Below, piece by piece: positions 35,241-44,849 of a stretch of DNA of 64,000 nucleotides (position 1 is its first letter; every line of letters starts with the position of its first letter). A program made the translations under genes and the position numbers. This DNA is from Bipolaris cookei. Taxonomy: Eukaryota > Ascomycota > Dothideomycetes > Pleosporales > Pleosporaceae. The notes below the pieces were generated by a model. It was not told the DNA's origin and did not search any database. It saw only the letters and a program-made list of their open reading frames with translations. The stretch covers positions 558,001-622,000 of the forward strand of contig NRSV01000011.1 of the NCBI GenBank assembly GCA_002286855.1, read 5' to 3'.

Positions 35241-36185
35241 ATGGCTTCAGAACCTGAGGAAACCTCCAAAATCGACTCTGCAAAGTTCTACAACGAATAC
35301 AAAGGTCACCCCATCAGCGACTTGATCAAATTCCGCGCCATCACGCTCACCGAGCGCCCTGACAAACCCATCATCTACCTCGCCGGCGACTCCTCTCTCG
35401 ACAACAAATTCTGGATCAAAAACCCCATCGACAATAACGACCCCTCTCAAGTCCCCTCCATCTACCACAAAACCCTCGCCGACCCCATTACCCTCAAACC
35501 AGACGTAGCATACTGGCTCAACCACCTCCTCGACAGTCGCGCAACATGCATCAATACCGCAGTTGAGGAATCCCTTCTTCGGGAACGCGACACCGACCTC
35601 CTACCCCACGACGCCTTCATCCGCTCCAACATCCGCCCAAACGATATCCTCGTCGTAAGCGTAGGCGCAAACGATATCGCACTGAACCCGACCGTGGAAA
35701 CCAGTGCGCACATGTTCCAACTCGCGTGGCTCACGCCGCGCAAATCCATCGAAGACGGCACCGCATGGGGCCTCCCTTATTTCCGGCACCTCTTCGGGAC
35801 AAAAATCCAAGACTATATCTCCCGACTTACCGAGCAGACAAAACCCCGGGCTGTCGTCGTCTGTATGATTTATTTTCCGCTGGAGGCGGGGAGGGGGCAG
35901 AATGGGTGGGCGGATGGAAAGTTGAGGGTGTTGGGATATGAGAAGGATCCGGGGCAGTTGCAGGCGGCGATTAGGAACTTGTTTGGGAGTGCGACGGAGG
36001 AGATTGAAATTGAGGGGGTGAAGGTGGTGCCGTGTGCACTTTTTGAGGTGCTGGATGGGAAGGAGGCGGGGGATTATGTGGAGAGGGTTGAGCCGAGTGG
36101 GGAGGGGGGGAGGAAGATGGCGGGGGAGTTTGTGAGGGTTTTGAAGGGGTTTTCGGGTGAGGGGGTGGGAAGCGGGGATGAGTAA
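35241..36185 (+). CDS. SGNH/GDSL-like hydrolase family protein
   Basis: A single exon of 314 residues, starting MASEPEETSKIDSAKFY. Block I reads IIYLAGDSSLDN, with the nucleophile candidate Ser51. Block III reads VVSVGANDIAL, with Asn144. The canonical Asp-x-x-His of block V is not seen: the corresponding C-terminal segment reads YVERVEPSGEGGRKMAGEF, with Glu where His is expected before Pro-Ser. There is no signal peptide, so it is probably cytosolic. It may be a divergent esterase or an inactive relative. The sense strand changes from C-rich in the 5' half to G-rich in the 3' half. Confidence 0.75.
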   Translation: MASEPEETSKIDSAKFYNEYKGHPISDLIKFRAITLTERPDKPIIYLAGDSSLDNKFWIKNPIDNNDPSQVPSIYHKTLADPITLKPDVAYWLNHLLDSRATCINTAVEESLLRERDTDLLPHDAFIRSNIRPNDILVVSVGANDIALNPTVETSAHMFQLAWLTPRKSIEDGTAWGLPYFRHLFGTKIQDYISRLTEQTKPRAVVVCMIYFPLEAGRGQNGWADGKLRVLGYEKDPGQLQAAIRNLFGSATEEIEIEGVKVVPCALFEVLDGKEAGDYVERVEPSGEGGRKMAGEFVRVLKGFSGEGVGSGDE

Positions 36186-36679
36186 TGTACGTGATTGGTT
36201 TGGGGTGGGATGAGTGGGGTATGTGTGGCGTGGTAGTAAGTTGATGTCTCTTGCACCGCGGAGTAAGAGTTTCTGTTGAGAATATGCGGGTCCAGTCCAG
36301 GTTGGTAGAAGAAAGTTCAGAGCCTGGGCGAGAGAATGGCGCCACGAGGTGGCCAGTGCTGCGCGTGTGCACACAATACATGTTGCCGCGTACGCATAGT
36401 AGATAGACAACAACACAGTGGATATGCCGAATAGTAGACGCTAGAACTACCCACCTTGCCACTCCGACTTAGTTACCTATAGTAGTCATACTACTAAAGG
36501 ACCTAATTCTAACAGTTTCTTTAATGAAGTGGAAGATAACAGGCGTCTTGATGTATTGTTAGACATGTACTAATGTGACACAGTTCTACCCGGGATGCCA
36601 CTATCAAAGTTCTGGAAACTGGACCCTTGAACTTGCCTGATTCATTCGCTGCTACCGTTGCATAGATACAACATATGTC
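36186..36679. other. Intergenic, no gene seen
   Basis: About 500 nt. The minus-strand frames here are Pro/Ser-rich shadows of the SGNH gene's 3' end. Confidence 0.5.
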
Positions 36680-37600
36680 ATGGCAAAACCGAAGCATAAA
36701 GTTCCATCAGACAAGGCTGAAAACCCAAATTCTCACAGTATGTTGTTTTTATCGCTTTTCGTATGGCCCTTTGCTCATATTCCATAGTTTCCTCACCACT
36801 CCCCTCGTAACTGTCACTGTTGCCAACTCGAGAACGTTCTATCTTCATTTTGACCTCCTCATTGCCGAGTCGGACGGATTCACCAACAGCCTAACGGGCA
36901 ATTACACGGAAGCAGAGGAGAAAGCAATTCAATTGGAGGACGAAGATCAGGAGCTTTTTGGATTCTTTGTTGAATATATTTACCGCAATCAATCGACTCT
37001 TTCCCGTGAGTGTAACGAGCTGAGCCCTGAGTCACATGACTAGGCTGCTAGCCTAGTCGCGTCCCTGGCAAGGTAAGGGCCGTGCGCCAACCCAAACAAA
37101 AGAGGCTCCCCGCTCGCGTCTTACCTTCTTTCTTCATCTTGACTGTAAATAGTATCTAGACTAGGTAGCTGGAATACAGTCCCTACAGACCGTTCACAGC
37201 GAGGTCAATCACTACCCAGATTACGTGACACTGGCGCGCCTCTATGTCATGGGAGACCGCCTTATGGCACCAAATTTCAAGGCCCATATTTTGTGGAGAT
37301 TCGTCCAGCCACTAGGTGCCTTCACGGATATCTCAGATGAAAGCCTTTGCGAACTGCTCCGGATTGCATGTTAGGAAATTGCGGAGAGAGTCATAGAAGG
37401 TCCTATGAGGGCTCACATATTCTGGTATACGGGGCTTCATATGAACAAGTTTCAGAAGTATAACATGTTTCGTCAACTGCTATGCGACAATCCAGATGTC
37501 GGCAACAGACATGCCAAATGAGCTTATATACCAAAAGTTTGCGCCGGAGAGCGAGTTACCCCCACAAAGTTACTCCGAGTTCGACTCAAAGGCTGAATAA
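36680..37600 (+). pseudogene. BTB/POZ-domain protein, decayed
   Basis: Translation across this region shows a BTB fold: VTVTVANSRTFYLHFDLL, then ESDGFTNSLTGNYTEAEEKA and QLEDEDQELFGFFVEYIYRN. After a probable intron starting GTGAGT near 37008 it continues as DYVTLARLYVMGDRLMAPNF and ISDESLCELLRIAC. There an in-frame TAG at 37372-37374 interrupts, and the same frame goes on as EIAERVIEGPMRAHIFW. A further frame change near 37490 leads to MPNELIYQKFAPESELPPQS and a stop at 37598-37600. BTB proteins of this type act as adaptors or in protein interaction. With at least one nonsense and one frameshift this copy looks dead. The start is uncertain. Confidence 0.65.
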
Positions 37601-39004
37601 TATGTAGCTAAAGCAGATCGCAATTTCTTTGTAGGAGAAGAAGAACCCTCAAGATAGTTTGTCTCGTTACGAAAATTGGAGCAGGAAATATATTGTTTAA
37701 TTTAGATAACTTCATGTCCACGAAAACAATGTAAAGTCATCAACACTCAAGTAACTACGCCTACAGTTCGTGTCAGCTGTTGACTGTTGCACAACTTTAT
37801 AATATTATACAAACTACTTGAGCTTGCTTGTCACATCTAAAAGCAGCTTGCAACACTATGGTGAGACATTGTAATACAAGCGCCGGCGCAATGTCTGATA
37901 CAGTCGCACAACAATAATCAACCAACGCCGTGCAACTAGCCAGCCCAACATTGATATAGATGTGTTATCCTCTGCTGTAACGTCTATCAAACTGTCGTTG
38001 CACAGTGTTCTATATGTCAGTTTCAAACGATTAGGAACTGAGTACATGCTTTGGTATTTCTAGTTAATTCCGCATGTAGATTTAGATTCCAGGTAGAATA
38101 TTATTACAGCAGCCTGAGGCATGCCATCAAACGATCCGTTCGCGCCGACTGTTCGAACCTTAGCTGTTAACCCACTGCCCAATCACGAATATTGGAATTT
38201 ATGTTTTTCGCATTTTTGGAACTATAGGATGAACATTCAGATAGGACAATCCATAGTTTCGGACTTTAGCATTACCGCGTGCTTAAAAGCCAGGAATCAG
38301 AGAATGTCTTCGTGCAGAAAGCTGATTGCCCAAGTAGCTTGGTGTGGAGAATTTGATATATGACGGTCAAATCGTATCAGGGCGTATTAAAAAGGAACGC
38401 AAACACGCTGTGCTAGATCTGTTTCCATAGAAGTCAGGTATCCTATTATATTTTTTGCTGCGCGTCGTCCATTGTTGCATTAGGCGCCCGTCCGCGCCAT
38501 ACTTTCTAGCATCACTGCAGTGAGTAGCCATAGATACAGCCAGCTAGGCAGTGGCGCAAGCTATCTATTTATATGCACATAAAAGCTGCTCTGCTCTAGC
38601 AAAACGCAGTGGTGTACCCCGCACCATTGTGTGGTATCGTCACCGCGAGTGGCCCTAAAAAAATAAAGGCTGAAGGCTAGCAGTGTCTCATTCTGTCAGA
38701 AGAACATTTTTTTTCATATTTTATTACAGACAGTTACTTCAGATTTCCTTCACGCATCCAGTTCATACCTGCACTTACCTACAGTCTCGCTCGCTAGCGG
38801 TCTAGGAACAGCGCTACTAAGCCGCCATCAGTCTCTTTGCAACAGTAGCGCTCGAAGGAAAAGGACGGATAACCCTTCGAGTTAGAAACCTGGAGGCGTA
38901 GTAAGCTATCCTCAAAACTCGATTTTCCACCATTAAAGCATTACATTACGTAGGGGCATACAACTCAGTCAATCCACATCTACCTTACGATAAGAAAAAT
39001 TACA
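37601..39004. other. Intergenic, AT-rich, no supported gene
   Basis: 1.4 kb, AT-rich, at the edge of the transposon island. A short hairpin-like GGTGTACCCCGCACC lies near 38612. No gene or clear element end was seen. Confidence 0.5.
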
Positions 39005-39956
39005 ATGCAGCTAGTCAGATTACAAGACGGTCCATCCCAATGGAAGGATATCAAAGACGCAGCCGACATCCTCTGGCGCTCAACTTTCAACTCAGACATC
39101 AACGCCATAACCACCGCATTGCGCGACCACTACCAAAACCCGCACCTCGGCGTCTCAGAACTCCACACCGGCTTCAACGCTAGCCGCAGAGCTGTCGTAA
39201 TCTGCAACACCGACAAAGTCACCATCGCATTCCTCGGCTCGGACCCCAACGAGCTCCACATGAACATGTGGGCCGATGGCAAAGGCTCAGGATGGTGGGA
39301 AATGCCGTATCCCGTGTTCGAAAATGGGAATCGCATTCACAGCTTCTATCGCGACATGTGGCATGCAATGCGACAGGCGACGTTCGATGCGCTTGCTAGT
39401 GCAGTCCAGGATATGGCTGCGCGCGGTGCGACGCCCAAGCAGATCATTGTCACAGGATTTTCGATGGGGGGCGGAATTAGCATGTAAGCATTGTTATGTG
39501 TACGAAAGATGAAGAAAAAAGAGTAGCTGTTAACGATTTAAAAATAGCGTCGCGTTTACAGATATCCTTGAGAGGATCCGGCACACGTGGGGTGACCAGT
39601 CCGCCTCACCGCAGTTGTGGGCTCGAGATGAAGGGCTCGGGGAGCTGCTTCAGCATATTACTTTCGCGGCTGTTGCGGCGGGGGATCAGGGATACTATAC
39701 TGTTTTGAATGATTTGTACCAGAGATATCAGATTCGTGCGTGGGATTTCATGAATGACTGCGATGTGACGGTTCACGCCCATCATTTGGCATTTCGGTCT
39801 TGGAGAGGGTATCGGTATGTTTTGCCTGATGCGATGGCGAGGCAGTTTAGGGATGCGTTTGGTGTGTACGGGCATGGGATTTTGGGGTATCTCAAGGTGG
39901 CGGAGTGGATGGCTGAGGATGGGGGTGGTCAGGTAGAATCGGTATATGATTATTGA
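39005..39956 (+). CDS. Lipase-like (class 3 type) alpha/beta hydrolase, two exons
   Basis: Exons 39005-39483 and 39548-39956 give 295 residues; the intron runs GTAAGC to TAG (64 nt). The upstream exon ends TGFSMGGGIS, a GxSxG nucleophile elbow with Ser153. The chosen acceptor continues as IVAFTDILERIRHTWG, typical of the helix after the elbow; the later AG at 39560-39561 would give a stop. Before the elbow, RRAVVICNTDKVTIAFLGSD resembles the oxyanion strand of class 3 lipases. A possible acid and histidine lie in MNDCDVTVHAHHLAF. There is no signal peptide, so an intracellular enzyme is likely. The substrate is unknown. Confidence 0.75.
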
Positions 39957-40129
39957 TAACATGCTTGTATTAACTACGGCTTTGTTAGGGGTTACCAAAG
40001 ATAACGAGTTAGTGAGATATACTTCAGTAGATTTCTTATCTAAGTAACGTCACTCATTTCGAAGCAAGACACACCGTGATGAGACAAATTTCGTGCACTT
40101 CAAATTTAAATTATATCCGTAACCCAGTA

Positions 40130-41973
40130 ACGTGTTTCACCACCGAACCGGCAGCTTTCTTACCCTACCCCGCCTTCGTAACAATATCACGCAATACCAC
40201 TATAGTATTTCTTATTAAGTAGAACAAGATATTATTCTTCAGACGCATCGCTATCCTCTATATCCTCTAATTCTACTTGGCAGGTGCGAGAGTTGTGTCC
40301 AATTTGGCTGCAACGTCCGCAGCGCCGTTCACTGCGCACCCTCTTCGCAGGCGTTGCACCCTCATTACACCTGCCACCCTCTGTCTCAGCGATCTGATCA
40401 GCTATCTGGCCAACTGTCTGGGACCCCTCTGGCTGTACGTAGCGCCTCTTGCGAGTTTTTCGCTTTGTTACATCACTAATCGTAGCTTCAAGGCGATCAA
40501 GTTTCTCGTGCATAAGCACCATATTATGAGCTATCTGCTAAGCGCCCTTACTCAACTGCTGCATCTGCTCCTTAAGAGAAGTTGTAGGAGACCCTCGCTG
40601 GATTTGCATGCGGTTTCGAATAAGCGTAGCCTGCGCCTCCATTTCGTGCGCGTTGCGCGGCGTTTTCGGCTCCCAGGTAGGAGTCTCTTGCGCTGGTGGA
40701 GTCGGCGTACGCAACACGACGTTAAGCTGCGATAAAACAACGTGATAATTGTGTGGCGTAAGCCCAGCACCTCGAAACCCTCCGCGGATATTCTCTGGTG
40801 TAATAGCCTTGTAATAGGCCTTTTGGAACGCTGGTAGGAAGGTTTCTTTGCTGATATGGTGGATATGATTGCGTGCCAAGACCGAGATAGCATCACCATA
40901 CGCGCGCTTCAACGGCGAGAAGCAGCCCACATCAAGAGGCTGTAAGAGGTGCGACGAGTGGGGAGGCATACAGAGAAGGATTATCTTCTTCTCTTCGCAG
41001 AGATCTCGGAAATCCACCGAGCAGTGGCTCTCATGGCCGTCAATAATGAGTAGCCTATGCGTCCCCACAGGCCGCGCATAGGAATCGAAGTGACGAAGCC
41101 AGTCAAGCGCTAGATCATTGTTCGTCCAGCCAGTAGGACTAACTTGGATTACCCAGTCGCGTGGCAGATCCTCCGTGAACCAGGTGGAGATCAGAACCTT
41201 GCCTGCGAAGATAAGAAACGCTGGGATACGCTTGCCTGTTGCGCCAACGCCCTGGATCAGCGTAACCCACTCACGATTGCCTGGCTGGATCTTCTTTGTT
41301 CTTCCTGGTTTGTCTGAGCCTGTGATAACTGACTGTGATAAAATCTTGCCCATAATAAAGCCAGTCTCATCAAAGTTGTAGATATCTTCGTCTACGATAC
41401 CATACTTTGCCTTCGTATTCTGAACTAGCTCGAACCAGCCCTTGATAAGCGCTGGGTCTTCGCAGAGAGCTCACTGGTGATCGTATGGACGGCTCTGACG
41501 CGTACGGAGCTCAGGATTGCGCTGGACAAACCTATCAACCCAGTTCTTGCCCACCTCCTTCCCGCCACGCTCTCGGAGCAGTCTGTTGGCCATATCTCGT
41601 ACGTCGTCTCTCCCACAGGGTAGTCCTCGCTCAGCCTCAACTATTACACGCCTAGTAATAGCCTCCTCTTCTAGTTTTGTTAGGCGCTTACAGTTCGCCT
41701 CACAATCGCGTCGAGGGCGTCGTCCAGCGCGTCGTTCTCGGATTGTCGTTCGTGGGACACTATATACGATAGCAGCGCGTGTTTCAGTCTGGATCTGGTG
41801 TGAAGTAAGACTTTGAATAGCTAAGGTAATATCTGCTTCACTATAGGCTTGTTGCACGTTGAGTTGTTGAGACATCACGCGTTATTGTTGCAAAGGTGGG
41901 GTGTGGTGGTGGAGCTGACGACTCGGTGGGGTTGACGACTCGGTGGGGTTGACGACTCGGTGGTGAAACACGT
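40130..41973 (-). mobile_element. pogo/Fot1-type DNA transposon, complete ends, transposase with two stops
   Basis: 1844 bp flanked by TA on both sides (40128-40129 and 41974-41975). The perfect 17-bp terminal inverted repeat ACGTGTTTCACCACCGA is at 40130-40146 and its complement at 41957-41973. Next to the right end the 17-bp motif GACGACTCGGTGGGGTT is repeated in tandem (about 41918-41960). The transposase reads on the minus strand. Because both ends are intact, the copy could still be moved by a related transposase. Confidence 0.93.
40232..41878 (-). pseudogene. pogo/Fot1 transposase (DDE_1) with two nonsense codons
   Basis: One continuous frame of 548 codons from 41878 to 40232, broken only by two stops. 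The TGA after RQSRPYDHQ (41468-41470) sits where the intact copy at 43955 has Arg. The TAG after QQLSKGA (40538-40540) sits where that copy has Gln. Both are explained by C-to-T changes. The N-terminal part is the HTH/CENP-B-like DNA-binding region (YSVPRTTIRERRAGR). The DDE catalytic segments are IYNFDETGF, LLIIDGHESHCS and LLQPLDVGCFSPLKR. The C-terminus has an intact CCHC zinc knuckle, CGRCSQIGHNSRTC. Confidence 0.92.
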
Positions 41974-41974
41974 T

Positions 41975-42138
41975 ATCTGTTAACTTATCATAATATATCT
42001 AACTAAAAATTACATTTCTATTGCTGCTCCTCTTGCGTAAGTTACAGCAGATTATCCTTCCGTGTATAATAGCATTGCTTTACTACAGCGCTATATAGAA
42101 GCGTCTAGCACCTAAAAAATTCTAGAAGATTGCGGTTA
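41975..42138 (+). repeat. Copy of a dispersed ~165-bp repeat between the two pogo elements
   Basis: This stretch closely matches the complement of 55171-55337. Shared blocks include TTGCGTAAGTTACAGCAGA, AATAGCATTGCTTTACTACA and CACCTAAAAAATTCTAGAAG. It ends exactly at the TA used by the second pogo element, so it is probably a fragment of an older transposon that served as insertion target on both sides. Confidence 0.75.
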
Positions 42139-43985
42139 ATGTAGTTCACAAGCGAGCGGCCCACCCAAGTGAGCGGCCCACGCCCCACCAGCGCGACAAC
42201 TTCCACCCATTATCACGCACTTTTATCCCAGTTAATAAACTATTATAATAGACTAAATTAATCGTCAGAATCGCCGCTATCACTTGCACTATCTATCTCA
42301 ACTGCGTAGGTACGAGCGTTATGTCCAGTCTGCTTGCAATGCCCGCACCGCCTCTCTCCTCGCACCCTCTTCGACGCACTCTCACCGTCGCCACGGCTGC
42401 TATCCGCCTGTTCAGCTAGTACTTCATGTACCTCGCCAACGGTAAGAGTCTCTTCTATCAGTACGTATCGCCGCTTACGGCTCTTACGCTTGGTTGCTGT
42501 ATCTAGAGCCGCTTCAAGGCTACCTACTTTCTCGCGTAGTAACAACATCTCAAGTGCTATTTGCTGAGCCTCTTTACTTAACTGCGCAACCTTCTCGTCA
42601 AGAGAACTTGCAGAAGACCCAAGGCGATTTCTTACTCTCTGTCGAATGAGAGTACTTTGAGCCTCAACTTCGCGGGCGTTGTGCGGCGTCTGCGCCTCCC
42701 AGGTGTCTGCCCGTCGCGGTGACTGTTTTGGCGTCTGCACCACGACGTCAAGCTTTGATAGCACAGCCTGTGGGTTATGTGGGACTATACCAGCGGCTCT
42801 AAAACCAGCTTGGATATTCTTCTTCGTAATAGACTGCTCAAAAGCAGCCTTAAAGGCTGGCAGGAAGGTCTCCTTGCTGATATAGTTGGTGCGGTTGCGT
42901 GCCAAGCCTGAAACAACGTCGCCATACTTGCGCTTTAATGGCGAGAAGCAAGCGACATCAAGAGGCTGCAATAGATGAGACGAGTGTGCTGGCATACAGA
43001 GAAGTATAATATTCTTCTCCTTACAAAGATCTTGAAATTCGACCGAGCAGTGGCTCTCATGGCCGTCAATAATGAGCAGTCGATACCCACTCACAGTATG
43101 CCTCTTTGTATGGGTATCAAAGTGCTCTAACCACGCAAGAGAAAGCTGATTAATCATGCAGCCATTGTGGCTGACTTCAAGGACCCAGTCGGCAGGCAGG
43201 TTCTCAAACCAGACGTTGATAAGCACCTTGCCCGCAAAGATGACGAAGGGTGGTATCCGACGACCTGACGCGCCCACGCCTTGGATCACAGTAACCCACT
43301 CACGGTTACCTGGCTGTACCCGCTTCTTTTTGCCATATCCCTCTGAGCCTGTAATAACTAACTGTGATAAAATCTCGCCCATCATAAAGCCAGTTTCATC
43401 AAAGTTGTAGATATCGTCGTCCACAATACCCCACTTCTGCTTTGTCGCCTGGACTAGATCAAACCAGCGCTGGATAGCTGCTGGGTCCTCGCAGGTAGCT
43501 CGCTGGTGGTCGTAAGGACGGCTCCAGCGTGTACGGAGCTCAGGAGTTGGCTTGACAAAGTTATCAACCCAGTTCTTGCCAACAGGGTTGCTCTCCCGCT
43601 CATGCAATAGTTTATCAACCATTACTCGAACGTCGGCCTTTGTAGGCGCAAATCCTCGTGCAGACTCTTCGAGAATACGCTTAACTATAGCCTCCTCTTC
43701 TAGCTTATCTAGAAGCTTTGATTTTGGTTCGCAGTCGCGTTGGGTGCGTCTTCCAGCGCGTCGGTAAGATAGAGTTCTTCGAGGCATGTTATAGATAGAA
43801 GCAGCACGTCTTTGGCTTTGAGCACGTTGCAATTGGATATCAAAAAGAGCAAGCTGAAGATCTGATTCAGTATAAGAAGTTTGAGTAGAGCGTTGTGGAG
43901 AGATAACGTGTTGTCGTGATAAGGTCGACGCGCTGGTGAGGTGTGGGCCGCTCACTTGGGTGTGCCGCTCGCTTGTGAACTACGT
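42139..43985 (-). mobile_element. pogo/Fot1-type DNA transposon, apparently intact
   Basis: 1847 bp between TA dinucleotides (42137-42138 and 43986-43987). The terminal inverted repeats are about 58 bp long with few mismatches: both ends read A(T/C)GTAGTTCACAAGCGAGCGG from the outside, followed by C(C/A)CACCCAAGTGAGCGGCCC and ending near CCAGCGCG. The transposase is uninterrupted. This is a good candidate for a recently active copy. Confidence 0.93.
42258..43955 (-). CDS. pogo/Fot1 transposase (DDE_1), intact
   Basis: 565 residues without a stop. N-terminal HTH/CENP-B-type DNA-binding region (YNMPRRTLSYRRAGRR, then PVGKNWVDNFVKPTPELR). Catalytic segments IYNFDETGFMMG, LLIIDGHESHCS and LLQPLDVACFSPLKR supply the DDD triad. 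The C-terminal basic stretch KRKSRKRRYV is followed by a zinc-knuckle-like CGHCKQTGHNARTY, in which the last ligand is Tyr instead of Cys; the sister copy at 40232 keeps Cys. A TGC-to-TAC change would explain it. Excision and reintegration at TA is the family's reaction. Confidence 0.95.
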   Translation of the reverse strand: MSGPHLTSASTLSRQHVISPQRSTQTSYTESDLQLALFDIQLQRAQSQRRAASIYNMPRRTLSYRRAGRRTQRDCEPKSKLLDKLEEEAIVKRILEESARGFAPTKADVRVMVDKLLHERESNPVGKNWVDNFVKPTPELRTRWSRPYDHQRATCEDPAAIQRWFDLVQATKQKWGIVDDDIYNFDETGFMMGEILSQLVITGSEGYGKKKRVQPGNREWVTVIQGVGASGRRIPPFVIFAGKVLINVWFENLPADWVLEVSHNGCMINQLSLAWLEHFDTHTKRHTVSGYRLLIIDGHESHCSVEFQDLCKEKNIILLCMPAHSSHLLQPLDVACFSPLKRKYGDVVSGLARNRTNYISKETFLPAFKAAFEQSITKKNIQAGFRAAGIVPHNPQAVLSKLDVVVQTPKQSPRRADTWEAQTPHNAREVEAQSTLIRQRVRNRLGSSASSLDEKVAQLSKEAQQIALEMLLLREKVGSLEAALDTATKRKSRKRRYVLIEETLTVGEVHEVLAEQADSSRGDGESASKRVRGERRCGHCKQTGHNARTYAVEIDSASDSGDSDD

Positions 43986-44038
43986 TAGTTGCACTAGTTA
44001 TATTATACATAGTTATACAGTCCGGGCTATATTATAGT

Positions 44039-44190
44039 AGACCTAGCCCAACCCAACCCTACCCTACCCAAGGTTTAGCCTACCCAATCATACCCTACCC
44101 AAGGGCTGTGCACTACCTACCCGACCCTACCCAGCGTCCATGCACTACCTACCCAATCCAACCCTACCCTTGGGTAGGGGGTACCCATTT
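44039..44190. repeat. CCTACCC-rich low-complexity tract
   Basis: Irregular repeats of CCTACCC, CCAACCC and CCCAAGG with two copies of TGCACTACCTACCC. It ends in an inverted pair CCCTACCC/GGGTAGGG around TT. It resembles but is not telomeric CCCTAA repeat. Confidence 0.6.
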
Positions 44191-44747
44191 GCCAGCCTAC
44201 TCTCACCCTGTGATCCGCCAGTTCTGCCTACTCGTACAAGCGCAGGCAACAATCGGCAAATGGACTGTGCAGAACTCAATTGCGCATCTTGTGGTCATAG
44301 TACGCCGCTAGTCTGTCAAAGCAGCCCTTGCATACCCTTGGTGTCATGTGAGAAGAGCTATGTGATCCATCAAGCCATGCCTGCATCTCGTGCCCACCCA
44401 CTTCCAAATCTTGGACTACAGTACATTATTAGAGTTTCTGTATACTTAGTCATTTTGTTAAAACCGAAAAATTGGGTATAGCAGTAGAGATGGTGATTGT
44501 AAGACGCTCATAAGAGTTAGGTACTCCACTATCTAGATCATCTAATCAGGTAAACTGTTCGACTGGGTAGTTATGTTTACTACATACTATGTTAGAATAG
44601 TCACGTGATAAATTATTCTCAACTATAGGCTGTACGACATTTTATTAAAGAGAGAGATATATATTAAGGCTAGTTTAGCCTGATCAGACCTTCTCTCTTC
44701 TTTTCTTCGATTAAGGCTAGCTGCTCAAATACGGCTATTACTATCAC

Positions 44748-44769
44748 GATGACGACGACGACGACGATT
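44748..44769. repeat. (GAC)n microsatellite
   Basis: Six near-perfect GAC units inside an otherwise unassigned stretch. The complementary strand encodes a Val/Ile-rich hydrophobic run (44670-44855, minus) that could be a membrane segment but has no ATG. Confidence 0.5.
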
Positions 44770-44849
44770 GCGACTACCATCCACTCACAGCGATTGCGAT
44801 AATTCGTACTACTTCTTCTCCGTTCCTCCTCTCCCAGGGCGATTGCCGC

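Noticed and set aside
35601..36416. 271-codon minus-strand frame opposite the SGNH gene
   Set aside because: It is the antisense shadow of a gene with clear SGNH motifs and consists of Pro/Leu/His/Arg-rich low-complexity sequence.
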